Shown here piece after piece: positions 1-6,514 of a stretch of DNA of 15,746 bases (within the stretch, counting starts at the first letter, position 1; each line of letters starts with the position of its first letter). Position numbers and translations under genes: made by a program. The DNA is from SUG2458 sp051872335 (GTDB lineage: Bacteria > Bacillota_I > Bacilli_A > RFN20 > CAG-826), in contig JBJEDT010000008.1 of NCBI GenBank assembly GCA_051872335.1, forward strand, positions 1 to 15,746, read 5' to 3'. The notes under the pieces were generated by a model. It saw only the letters and a list, made by a program, of their open reading frames with translations. It searched no databases and was not told the origin of the DNA.

Positions 1-925
1 TTGCTTCTTCATAACTATATTTCTTATCTGATTTAGCAAGTTGCATAAATCTATCATATGTATGATATTTTGATAAACCTAAATGTTTAGCTTTTAATTT
101 CAAATATTTCTTTAATGAAGCATTTTTATTACCAGCAACCTCAATTAAATTTAAGAACACACTTGTTGGAATATTGTTGTGTGCTAAGTGTGATTCTAAA
201 ATTGATTTGTAGTTACGAGCTTTAACATCAGCTAATTGACTTAATAAAATAGAATGATATATATCTGCTAAAACAGTTTTATGATCATCATAATATGAAT
301 AGAGTGTTTCAAAGATTTTTGCTCTATCTTCTTCTGTTTTTGCTTCTTCAATTAAACTTGACCAGTTTCCTTGAGTAACTGTAACTTCTTTTCCATCACT
401 TAAAGTACAGTTTCTTGGTTTATTATCTGCAACACATAAATCAGAATATAATTGTCCACCTTTATCAGTAACTGGACCATAATATGATAATAACTTTTCT
501 TTATCAGAATCTAAAATATGTTCATTCATTTTAAACATTTTTTGATAACCAAATCTAAATTCTTCAAGTTCCTTATTATTATCAATAAATTTCATAACTT
601 TTTCTTCACCCAATGCTAAAATTTCAGGAGAAGAAAAAGCTGTTGCTTCTTGTAATAAATTAATAATATTCATACATTTAAATACTTTTTGAGCATTAGC
701 TACATTTCTCTTGTCTAAATCACTAGCAAGGTGAGCATATTGATAAGCTTTTGATAAAAGCAAATCAAATTCTTTTTGCAATAAATTAAATTGTTTGAAA
801 TTTTCTTCATCATCTAGTTTTCCTTTAAAACTAGCAAATTTTTCAATATATGTTGATGCTTTTTTAACATCTTCTTCAAATAAATCATCTGAAGCATATA
901 AATAACTTAAATCCCATTCGTTCAT
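1..925 (-). CDS. pepF: Oligoendopeptidase F (M3B metallopeptidase), N-terminal part, cut by window start
   Basis: This ORF starts at the ATG complementary to 923-925 and stays open for 308 codons to the left edge, so the C-terminal half is missing. The start is preceded by AAAGGAAG (complement of 933-940) at good spacing. The product begins MNEWDLSYLYAS. Further in it has the helical PepF N-terminal domain pattern, including VTQGNWSSLIEEA near the middle and LGLSKYHTYDRFM near the cut end, a region corresponding to the stretch just before the catalytic domain in oligoendopeptidase F. The HEXXH zinc site, which lies in the second half of this family, is outside the window and could not be checked. 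No signal peptide is visible, so a cytoplasmic peptidase trimming imported or turned-over oligopeptides is expected. It is separated by about 64 bp from the next minus-strand gene and seems to have its own promoter. The family call is from recognised sequence pattern. Confidence 0.85.
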   Translation of the reverse strand, partial: MNEWDLSYLYASDDLFEEDVKKASTYIEKFASFKGKLDDEENFKQFNLLQKEFDLLLSKAYQYAHLASDLDKRNVANAQKVFKCMNIINLLQEATAFSSPEILALGEEKVMKFIDNNKELEEFRFGYQKMFKMNEHILDSDKEKLLSYYGPVTDKGGQLYSDLCVADNKPRNCTLSDGKEVTVTQGNWSSLIEEAKTEEDRAKIFETLYSYYDDHKTVLADIYHSILLSQLADVKARNYKSILESHLAHNNIPTSVFLNLIEVAGNKNASLKKYLKLKAKHLGLSKYHTYDRFMQLAKSDKKYSYEEA

Positions 926-954
926 ATATTATCTTCCTTTCAAAATATAAAATT

Positions 955-983
955 ATTATATATGTTTTTACTCAAAATAAAAA
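955..983 (-). promoter_or_regulatory. Candidate promoter for pepF
   Basis: On the minus strand a perfect TATAAT (955-960) lies 17 bp from a weak -35 TTTTTA (978-983). The inferred transcript would start about 20 nt before the pepF ATG, leaving room for the AAAGGAAG ribosome binding site. The -35 is poor and the region is extremely AT-rich, so chance matches are likely. The same T-rich stretch also forms the tail of the hairpin at 981-1016. Confidence 0.35.
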
Positions 984-1016
984 GATATATCATATTACTT
1001 CTAAAGATATATCTTT
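981..1016 (-). terminator. AT-rich hairpin with T-rich tail at 3' end of the 85-aa gene
   Basis: AAAGATATATC (981-991) and GATATATCTTT (1006-1016) are perfect 11-bp complements with a 14-nt loop. Read on the minus strand, the hairpin is followed by TTATTTTG, extending the T-run. It overlaps the last codons of the 85-aa gene (stop at 990-992). Stem GC is low, so termination strength is uncertain, but position and strand suit an intrinsic terminator separating this gene from pepF. Confidence 0.45.
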
Positions 1017-1247
1017 GTTTGTGCAGCAATATTTTTCTTTTACTTTGGTTAATATAGCTAAAATAAAAGCATTAAATTCATCATTGTTCATTTGTAAGTA
1101 ATAATTATTATTGATCACGGTAGTGACTTCACTAACTAAATCATTTAATGGAATTTCAATAGCAATTGTATCTTTATTATCTTCTAGGACATTGGTGTTT
1201 TTTAACAAATTACATGCTACAACATTAATACTATTAAGTAAAACCAT
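990..1247 (-). CDS. Unrecognised small protein (85 aa)
   Basis: I do not recognise this protein. It is a soluble-looking 85-aa product without signal peptide or membrane segment. The central part (INNNYYLQMNNDEFNAFILA) and the following helix TKVKEKYCC look like an alpha/beta fold; three cysteines are present, two adjacent near residue 74. No helix-turn-helix is evident. It is supported as a real gene by three things: AAAGGAG (complement of 1263-1269) upstream, a good promoter at 1281-1309, and a hairpin at its end. The Shine-Dalgarno lies about 15 nt from the ATG, longer than ideal, so the start is not certain; an in-frame ATT directly after the SD is the only alternative. It stands alone between pepF and the CrtO-like gene, and nothing in the context indicates its role. 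Confidence 0.6.
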   Translation of the reverse strand: MVLLNSINVVACNLLKNTNVLEDNKDTIAIEIPLNDLVSEVTTVINNNYYLQMNNDEFNAFILAILTKVKEKYCCTNKDISLEVI

Positions 1248-1267
1248 ACTGATATTTTCAATCTCCT

Positions 1268-1310
1268 TTCGACAAAAGTATATATAATCGTTTTGTCTAA
1301 ATTTGTCGAA
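1268..1310 (-). promoter_or_regulatory. Promoter of the 85-aa gene with TTTGTC repeats (possible operator)
   Basis: Minus-strand -35 TCGACA (complement of 1304-1309), 17-bp spacer, and -10 TATATA (complement of 1281-1286). The -35 sits in the right arm of a perfect 9-bp inverted repeat, TTCGACAAA (1268-1276) and TTTGTCGAA (1302-1310). The other arm would lie at the inferred transcription start. A third TTTGTC half-site at 1292-1297 is exactly 10 bp from the one at 1302-1307, one helical turn. The arrangement suits a repressor covering both -35 and +1. The regulator is unknown; I do not match the half-site to a named family. Confidence 0.5.
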
Positions 1311-1349
1311 GTATATATTAAATAGTAAATATCAATAAAATTTTGTTGA

Positions 1350-1898
1350 TTAATTATTTTTATGCACTTTCATATTATAAACTCTTACTAATCGAGGACG
1401 ATTATAGCGTTGCATTATAATAAAAACTGATTCAATAATGACACATAATAAAGTTGTTAAAATGAAAACTAAAGGTTCACCAAAAGAAATTATTAATAAT
1501 AATGGAAATAAACTTTCTACTAGCATAAGTTCATGAACAATTTCTGCTTGGCAAGTAGCTCCTATTACTTCTTCTAAAGAATGTTTATAAATATTAAAAG
1601 CATCAGGATCATAAGTAGGCATCTTGTTTTTCCATTTTCTTACACCAAGAATTTTATATAGTGTAGATTCAAATTTTCTTTCTTTAAACCACCATTTATT
1701 AAAATTCATTTTATTATGGTAAATATTATGAATTATTAACCCAGTATATGGCCTTAAAAATCCTTGATAAAAAGTAGTGATTAAAGTAATACCTAATGTA
1801 GTCAAAAAGTTATTATCAAGAAAAAATTGAAGTATAAAAACAGTAATAGATATAATTCCCATAACTACCACTATGACATGTTTTAAATTACTTCTCAT
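1350..1898 (-). CDS. CrtO-like membrane acyltransferase family protein (182 aa)
   Basis: Small integral membrane protein with hydrophobic segments at about residues 8-27, 31-45 and 126-162. It carries the conserved pattern of the family containing glycosyl-4,4'-diaponeurosporenoate acyltransferase (CrtO): WWFKERKFE near 69-77, VRKWKNKMP at 86-94, a TCQAEIVHE block at 115-123, and the hallmark QRYNRPRL at 163-170. In staphylococci the characterised member transfers a fatty acyl chain to a glycosylated carotenoid. No other carotenoid gene is in this window, so the substrate here is unknown and could be another glycolipid. The ATG at 1898 is chosen over the TTG directly before it because AGGTAG (1907-1912) then lies 8 nt away. 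Length matches the family's usual 160-190 aa. Confidence 0.7.
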   Translation of the reverse strand: MRSNLKHVIVVVMGIISITVFILQFFLDNNFLTTLGITLITTFYQGFLRPYTGLIIHNIYHNKMNFNKWWFKERKFESTLYKILGVRKWKNKMPTYDPDAFNIYKHSLEEVIGATCQAEIVHELMLVESLFPLLLIISFGEPLVFILTTLLCVIIESVFIIMQRYNRPRLVRVYNMKVHKNN

Positions 1899-1984
1899 CA
1901 AATCAACTACCTTTTATAAGAATATATTAACATAAATAAAAATTTGAAATGTAAATATCTAGTAAAATTATATATCATCGATAA

Positions 1985-2002
1985 ATAAATAAATTTATTT
2001 AT
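1985..2002. repeat. 18-bp perfect AT-only palindrome
   Basis: ATAAATAAATTTATTTAT is self-complementary and is bounded by TCGA on both sides (1978-1981 and 2007-2010), one base off symmetric. It lies between the divergent starts of the CrtO-like gene and the surface lipoprotein gene. It has no T-tail and no GC, so it is not a convincing terminator; it may be an AT-rich upstream element or chance. Confidence 0.35.
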
Positions 2003-2039
2003 AAAGTCGAAAATTGTAAGAAAATGATATACGATTAAA

Positions 2040-2053
2040 TGTAACCGCTATCA
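2040..2053 (+). promoter_or_regulatory. Catabolite-responsive element (cre), CcpA-type binding site
   Basis: TGTAACCGCTATCA fits the published cre consensus TGWAANCGNTNWCA at every fixed position. It ends 7 bp upstream of the -35 box at 2061 and is centred roughly 49 bp before the inferred transcription start. Inverted arms AAATGATA (2022-2029) and TATCATTT (2049-2056) flank or overlap it. The consensus is shared with other LacI-family proteins such as MalR, so the site could be read by CcpA or by the local regulator. Upstream position leaves open activation as well as repression. Confidence 0.7.
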
Positions 2054-2060
2054 TTTGCTG

Positions 2061-2089
2061 TTGACACGCAAAAAATGTAATGATAAAAT
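2061..2089 (+). promoter_or_regulatory. Canonical sigma-A promoter of the surface lipoprotein gene
   Basis: Consensus -35 TTGACA (2061-2066), exactly 17-bp spacer, -10 TAAAAT (2084-2089, one mismatch to TATAAT). The predicted transcript begins near 2096, inside the palindrome at 2091-2108, and runs about 36 nt to the ATG. Its near-consensus strength implies that the promoter must be held down by regulators, in line with the cre site and operator around it. Confidence 0.8.
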
Positions 2090-2090
2090 G

Positions 2091-2108
2091 TACTTAATCG
2101 ATTAAGTA
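2091..2108. promoter_or_regulatory. Palindromic operator, LacI-family type
   Basis: TACTTAATCGATTAAGTA is a perfect 18-bp palindrome with a central CG, the usual architecture of LacI-family operators. It overlaps the predicted transcription start of the lipoprotein gene, the classic position for repression. A CGATTAA half-site recurs at 2032-2038, and a related GATTTAGT occurs at 4818-4825 in the lacI promoter. The likely binder is the LacI-family protein encoded at 3995-4789, by inference from proximity. Confidence 0.6.
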
Positions 2109-2131
2109 ATTTATCATAAGGAGGGAGAAAT

Positions 2132-3937
2132 ATGACAAGGTTACTAAATCAAAAGCTAATGTTAGGCATAACTATGGTTATTTCATCTGCTGCTATGTTA
2201 GCTTCATGTGATAAGTCAGAGACTTATAATGTTACCTATTATAATGGAAATCAAGTTTTAAAAGTCGAAGAAGTAAAAGAAGGAGAATTAGCTACTAATT
2301 GGACACCTATAGTCGATGGTTACACTTTTGACGATTGGTATGGTACACCTACTTTCACTCACAAATTTGATTTTTCACAAGCAATTACCGAAGATACACA
2401 AGTTTTTGGTAAATTCATTTCGAATGAAGTTGTAGAAGATACACGTGACTTCTATATTGTTGGTTCAGGTACAAGTCCACTTTTGTTAGAATCAAACTGG
2501 GGTAAAGTAATCAATGATTCAATGAAACTTTCAAAAGCAAGTGATAAGAATGATTACACAATTACTCTTGATTTATATGAAGGTGATCAATTTCAATTTG
2601 CAATTAATACAAAATGGGAAAACCAAAGAGGTGTTGGCTATTTACAAGGATTTACACTAGGTGAAGAGGAAGTCTTCAAAGATCCAGGTAGTGCTTATGG
2701 AAATAGTTCAAAACGTAGTAATATTGAAGTTAAGAAAAGTGGTAATTATACTTTTACATTAACTACTTACCCAGATTTAGACTATTATGACACTGAAAAT
2801 GCTAACTATACTGAAGCAGGTAAAGAAAACTTTAATTTAAATGATTATGACAAAATCACTTGGGTTAGAAATGGTGATGCAAGTGAACCTGTTGAAGCTA
2901 TTGTAACTTACTATATTAAGGGTTCTGGTGTTACTGGTTGGGCTGATATATATAATGCTCATACACGAATGACAGATAATGAAGGTACTCACACACTTAC
3001 AATCTATCTAAAAGAAAATGAAGAATTCTTATTTACTTCAACAAATACTGTAGCTGATAAAGTAACTACAGGTACTGAATACTTAAGAGCTTCTGCTCTA
3101 GATGAAGCTTCAAAAGCTTATGTTGATCAAAATGCTTCATATAACATGATAGCAAAAGCTGATGGTTACTATACATTCTCTTATGTAAAAGAAACTGGCG
3201 TCTTATCTGTTACATTTGAAGCAGGAGAAATGGTAGCTACTGATTATTATTTAGATGGTACATTTGGTAGTGAAGAAGCTTGGAGTGGATATTGTTTTAA
3301 TTCAAATTATAAATTAGTAAAAGATGCTGAAAAAGGCGTTTATAAAATTGAAAATGTTACAATGGCTTTAGATTCTGAATTTATTATTCAAGCATTTAAA
3401 GAAGGATCAGAAGAAAGAGGAGAATGGGGCACTGAAACTTATAATGGTTTAGGTAGTTACAACTTTACTTATGTTGCAAATGCTGGTCAAAACTTCTCAG
3501 CTGTTAGCTCTTCAAATAATAATATTAAAGTTTTAAAAGAAGCAGCTTATGATGTTACATTTGATCCATACACACAACAAATTACAATTTCTAGATATGG
3601 AACATTTACTACATATGATGTCTATATTAAAGGTGGTATGAATAACTGGGCATTCAACTTCTTACCAGAATGGAAACTTGCTCAAAATCCAGTTGACCCA
3701 ACAATTTATGAAATCACTTTAGACTTCGAAGCAAACTGGGAAGTTGGTTTAGCTTACTTTAATGAAGGTGAATCAAGTGGTTATGGCACTTGGGTAGGAA
3801 GAGAAAAACTTGGTACTAGTGGTGATGCTAATGATAAATTTGCTGTTGATTCAGGCAATTTAAAATGTAATACTGCTGGAAAATATAGAGTAGTATATAA
3901 TCAAGAAACAGATAAAATTGATTTCTATGTTGCTTAA
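2132..3937 (+). CDS. Surface lipoprotein with InlB-type repeat and four SusE/SusF-like starch-binding modules
   Basis: 601-aa exported lipoprotein. The signal peptide ends in lipobox LASC with the lipidated Cys at residue 26. Residues about 31-95 form a Listeria-Bacteroides (InlB B, Flg_new) repeat, with VDGYTFDDWY as its core. Four beta-rich modules follow, starting near residues 106 (DFYIVGSG), 259 (TYYIKGSGV), 371 (DYYLDGTFG) and 494 (YDVYIKGGMNNW). Each opens with a similar strand, has scattered Trp/Tyr and ends with a final beta strand, the arrangement of SusE/SusF-type alpha-glucan-binding domains. There are no catalytic motifs, so binding rather than cleavage is expected. A strong AAGGAGGGAG lies just before the ATG. 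Own promoter, cre site and operator upstream; perfect hairpin terminator downstream. It faces the lacI gene and probably captures starch or maltodextrin for the neighbouring transporter. The ligand is inferred from context. Confidence 0.75.
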   Translation: MTRLLNQKLMLGITMVISSAAMLASCDKSETYNVTYYNGNQVLKVEEVKEGELATNWTPIVDGYTFDDWYGTPTFTHKFDFSQAITEDTQVFGKFISNEVVEDTRDFYIVGSGTSPLLLESNWGKVINDSMKLSKASDKNDYTITLDLYEGDQFQFAINTKWENQRGVGYLQGFTLGEEEVFKDPGSAYGNSSKRSNIEVKKSGNYTFTLTTYPDLDYYDTENANYTEAGKENFNLNDYDKITWVRNGDASEPVEAIVTYYIKGSGVTGWADIYNAHTRMTDNEGTHTLTIYLKENEEFLFTSTNTVADKVTTGTEYLRASALDEASKAYVDQNASYNMIAKADGYYTFSYVKETGVLSVTFEAGEMVATDYYLDGTFGSEEAWSGYCFNSNYKLVKDAEKGVYKIENVTMALDSEFIIQAFKEGSEERGEWGTETYNGLGSYNFTYVANAGQNFSAVSSSNNNIKVLKEAAYDVTFDPYTQQITISRYGTFTTYDVYIKGGMNNWAFNFLPEWKLAQNPVDPTIYEITLDFEANWEVGLAYFNEGESSGYGTWVGREKLGTSGDANDKFAVDSGNLKCNTAGKYRVVYNQETDKIDFYVA

Positions 3938-3949
3938 ATAAAATAGAAA

Positions 3950-3979
3950 ATGGTTACCCATCATATGATGGGTAACCAT
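3950..3979. terminator. Bidirectional hairpin terminator between convergent genes
   Basis: A 30-bp perfect palindrome with left arm ATGGTTACCCATCAT (3950-3964) and its exact complement at 3965-3979. It sits in the 57-bp gap between the stop of the lipoprotein gene and the stop of the convergent LacI-type gene. On the minus strand it is followed by TTTTCTATTTTATTT, a good T-rich tail; on the plus strand the tail is CTATTGTTTAT, weaker. It probably serves both genes, more efficiently for the regulator. Confidence 0.8.
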
Positions 3980-3994
3980 CTATTGTTTATAAAA

Positions 3995-4789
3995 TTATAT
4001 TTCGTAAAAATGAATGTCGTATTGATTATGGCTTAATGCTTGCTCAATACATTTATAAACTTGCTCAATCTTTTTATCTAGTGTTTCACTATTAAAGATA
4101 ACTTTAGTATCTTCTTTAGAAGAAAAATAATCATAAATGACTTTGCTATCAGTAACAATATTATTTGAAGTTATATCGTTAAGATCTTCAACTTTACTAA
4201 TTAGCTTAACTTCACTAAAAATCGAATTAATTTTATTTTTTAATTCTAGAGATGAAGGCTTTAAGCCAATAAATGTATAGTTATCAAATATTTTATCAGC
4301 TTCATTCTTTATTTTTTGATAATTAGTTGTAACTTGGAAAAATAAATGGTCATTAATTAAAGAATCAAGAGCGATAAGTGGAATGAAATTACTTTGACCT
4401 AACTCTCTAAATTCTTCAATAGATAAATTATAAGAAAGCAATGCATCAGCATTATTAATTAGTCCATATGGCTTTCTTCCATATATTAGACTCATATTGT
4501 GCTTTGCAAAATATTCAGAAGCTTTATCTAAAACATGAAGAAATTCTAATCTATTTAAATACTTACTAGACTCATCAGTATAGATCGCAACAAGTTTATG
4601 TTGAGGAACAGTGCGAAGATTTTTAGCAATAACACTTGGTTTGTAATTTAACATATTTACAGCATGCAAAATCTTGCTTCTAGTATCTTCACTGATGCTT
4701 TGTGTCTCCTTGTTATTAATTACGTACGACACAGTAGCTGTGGAGACATTACAGTACTTCGCGATATCTTTAATTGTTACTTTATTCAT
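3995..4789 (-). CDS. LacI-family transcriptional regulator, short form (264 aa)
   Basis: The N-terminus has the full LacI signature: KVTIKDIAKYCNVSTATVSY at residues 3-22, followed by the recognition and hinge region ending LNYKPSVIAKNLRT. The remainder, from about residue 62, resembles the periplasmic-binding-protein-like effector domain (KLVAIYTDE, later FIPLIALDS) but is poorly conserved. The protein is some 70 residues shorter than the usual 330-340. The helix-turn-helix begins directly after the ATG, so the start is firm, yet no Shine-Dalgarno precedes it. The gene lies between the surface lipoprotein gene (convergent) and the transporter operon (divergent, 57-bp gap). It probably controls both through operators such as 2091-2108 in response to a maltodextrin or sugar. 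Target and effector are inferred. Confidence 0.9.
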   Translation of the reverse strand: MNKVTIKDIAKYCNVSTATVSYVINNKETQSISEDTRSKILHAVNMLNYKPSVIAKNLRTVPQHKLVAIYTDESSKYLNRLEFLHVLDKASEYFAKHNMSLIYGRKPYGLINNADALLSYNLSIEEFRELGQSNFIPLIALDSLINDHLFFQVTTNYQKIKNEADKIFDNYTFIGLKPSSLELKNKINSIFSEVKLISKVEDLNDITSNNIVTDSKVIYDYFSSKEDTKVIFNSETLDKKIEQVYKCIEQALSHNQYDIHFYEI

Positions 4790-4798
4790 AGTAAAAAA

Positions 4799-4827
4799 AT
4801 ATTAGCATTAAATACTGATTTAGTCAA
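4799..4827 (-). promoter_or_regulatory. Promoter of the LacI-family regulator (leaderless)
   Basis: Minus-strand -35 TTGACT (complement of 4822-4827), exactly 17-bp spacer, and -10 TAATAT (complement of 4799-4804). The -10 ends only 9 nt before the ATG at 4789, so transcription would start within about 4 nt of the start codon and no ribosome binding site can fit. The spacer holds the imperfect palindrome TAAAT-ACTG-ATTTA (4809-4822), a possible autoregulatory site. No comparable plus-strand promoter for the operon is obvious in the same 57-bp gap. Confidence 0.65.
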
Positions 4828-4846
4828 TTGAAAGGACTGTAGCATT

Positions 4847-6514
4847 ATGAATGAATATGCACTATATCATAAAACAGAATCTAATTATTGTTATCCAACA
4901 AGTACAAATGAAATAACTATTAGATTTAGAACAAGTAATAAAGATAATATTTCAAAAGTATATTTAGTCTACGGATGTAAATATGATTTTTACTCAATTC
5001 AACATCAAAAAGAAATGGAATTGAGATATGTCGATAAATTATTTAATTATTATGAAATACATCTAAAATTAAAAGATGTTCGCTTAACATATGTTTTTAA
5101 AATATTATCTGAAAATAAAACATATTATTATTCAGAAGATGGTTTAACAGAAACTTATGATTTTAATTTTAATTTCTATAATTGTTTTCAATATGCTTAT
5201 ATTCATAGTTCTGATGTCCATAAAGAAGTTGATTTTATGAAAGGTTCTATTTTTTATGAAATATTCATTGATCGATTTGCTATTGGTAATAAAAATAAAG
5301 ATATGTCTTATATTAATATGAAATGGAATGATATCCCAACACCAAAAAGTTTTGCTGGAGGAGATCTTCAAGGAATAATTAATAATTTAAATTATTTAAA
5401 GAATATTGGAGTTAATGGACTTTATTTAACACCTATTTTCAAATCTGTTTCTAATCACAAATATGATATAGAAGATTACTTTAAAATAGATGAACAATTT
5501 GGAGATGAAGAAACTTTACTAAAACTTGTCAAAAAATCTCACGAGAAAGGCATTAAAATAATTTTAGATGCAGTGTTTAATCATATAAGTGAAAATTCTT
5601 TCATATTTCAAGATGTATTAAAAGAAGGAAAAAATTCAAAATATTATGATTGGTTTATTTATAAAAACAATAAATTTGAATGCTTTTCTATTTGTAAATA
5701 TATGCCTAAATTAAATACCGATAATAAAGAAGTACAAGATTATTTAATTAGTGTAGGTAAATATTATATTGAAAAATATGATATTGATGGTTGGAGATTA
5801 GATGTATCAGATGAAGTAAGTCATACATTTTGGAAAAGATTTAGAAATGAACTAAAAGCATTAGGAAAAGAAATAATATTAATTGGAGAAAATTGGCATG
5901 ATGCTAATAAGTTTCTGCAAGGTGATGAATTTGATTCCATAATGAATTATGCTTTTACTAAAGCATTACTTGATTATCTAGCTTTTGATAAATTTACTTC
6001 TAAAGACATGAGCGATAAATTAAATGAACTATTGATACGCAATAGTGAACAAGTAAATAAAATGATGTTAAATCTAATAGATACGCATGATACACTTCGT
6101 TTCTATACCGAAATTAATAAAGATATTGATAAGTATTTAATTGCTTTATCATTACTTTTCTTCTATGAAGGTGTTCCATGCATCTATTATGGTGATGAAA
6201 GTTTAATGGAAGGTGGATATGACCCTGATTCCAGAAGAGGATTTAAAAAAGAAACTAAAAATAAAGCTTATCAATTAATAATAAAGTTAACTAAGTTACG
6301 AAAACAAAAAGATTTTATAGATTCAAAATTGTATATTAAATATGAAGAAAATTTATTGATTTTAGATAGAATTTCTAAGAATAGTATCTATCGACTAGTC
6401 ATTAATAAAGGTCTAAACTGTAAATATCAAATAGAAGACAAATTAATCGTTAATAATTATAATAAAGAAATTTTAAAAACAAATGGCTTTATCATAGAAA
6501 GGAGAAAAAAATGA
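4847..6514 (+). CDS. Neopullulanase/cyclomaltodextrinase-type GH13 alpha-glucan hydrolase
   Basis: 555-aa enzyme without signal peptide, hence cytoplasmic. Residues about 1-120 look like the N-terminal beta domain (CBM34 type) of this subfamily. GH13 catalytic regions follow in order: DAVFNH at 241-246; MPKLN at 286-290, the fifth conserved region diagnostic of the neopullulanase/cyclomaltodextrinase subfamily (GH13_20); GWRLDVSDE with nucleophile Asp319; IGENW with acid/base Glu348; and NLIDTHD with transition-state Asp415. GVPCIYYGDE follows. All three catalytic residues are present and the length is normal for the group. It probably hydrolyses alpha-1,4 (and some alpha-1,6) bonds of imported maltodextrins or cyclodextrins. 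First gene of the transporter operon; AAAGGA lies about 13 nt before the ATG. Its stop overlaps the next start (ATGA), implying coupled translation. The exact substrate preference cannot be read from sequence. Confidence 0.9.
   Translation: MNEYALYHKTESNYCYPTSTNEITIRFRTSNKDNISKVYLVYGCKYDFYSIQHQKEMELRYVDKLFNYYEIHLKLKDVRLTYVFKILSENKTYYYSEDGLTETYDFNFNFYNCFQYAYIHSSDVHKEVDFMKGSIFYEIFIDRFAIGNKNKDMSYINMKWNDIPTPKSFAGGDLQGIINNLNYLKNIGVNGLYLTPIFKSVSNHKYDIEDYFKIDEQFGDEETLLKLVKKSHEKGIKIILDAVFNHISENSFIFQDVLKEGKNSKYYDWFIYKNNKFECFSICKYMPKLNTDNKEVQDYLISVGKYYIEKYDIDGWRLDVSDEVSHTFWKRFRNELKALGKEIILIGENWHDANKFLQGDEFDSIMNYAFTKALLDYLAFDKFTSKDMSDKLNELLIRNSEQVNKMMLNLIDTHDTLRFYTEINKDIDKYLIALSLLFFYEGVPCIYYGDESLMEGGYDPDSRRGFKKETKNKAYQLIIKLTKLRKQKDFIDSKLYIKYEENLLILDRISKNSIYRLVINKGLNCKYQIEDKLIVNNYNKEILKTNGFIIERRKK

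Noticed and set aside
1985..2002. AT-only palindrome as a terminator for the CrtO-like gene
   Set aside because: It lies upstream, not downstream, of that gene, has no GC pairs and no T-tail.
4790..4846. Plus-strand promoter for the transporter operon in the 57-bp gap
   Set aside because: No -35/-10 pair better than about four matches in either box with 16-18 bp spacing was found; the operon promoter may lie inside the lacI 5' region.
5144..5371. 75-aa minus-strand ORF inside the GH13 gene
   Set aside because: Antisense shadow of a well-supported gene; composition follows the complementary strand and no ribosome site or family pattern is seen.
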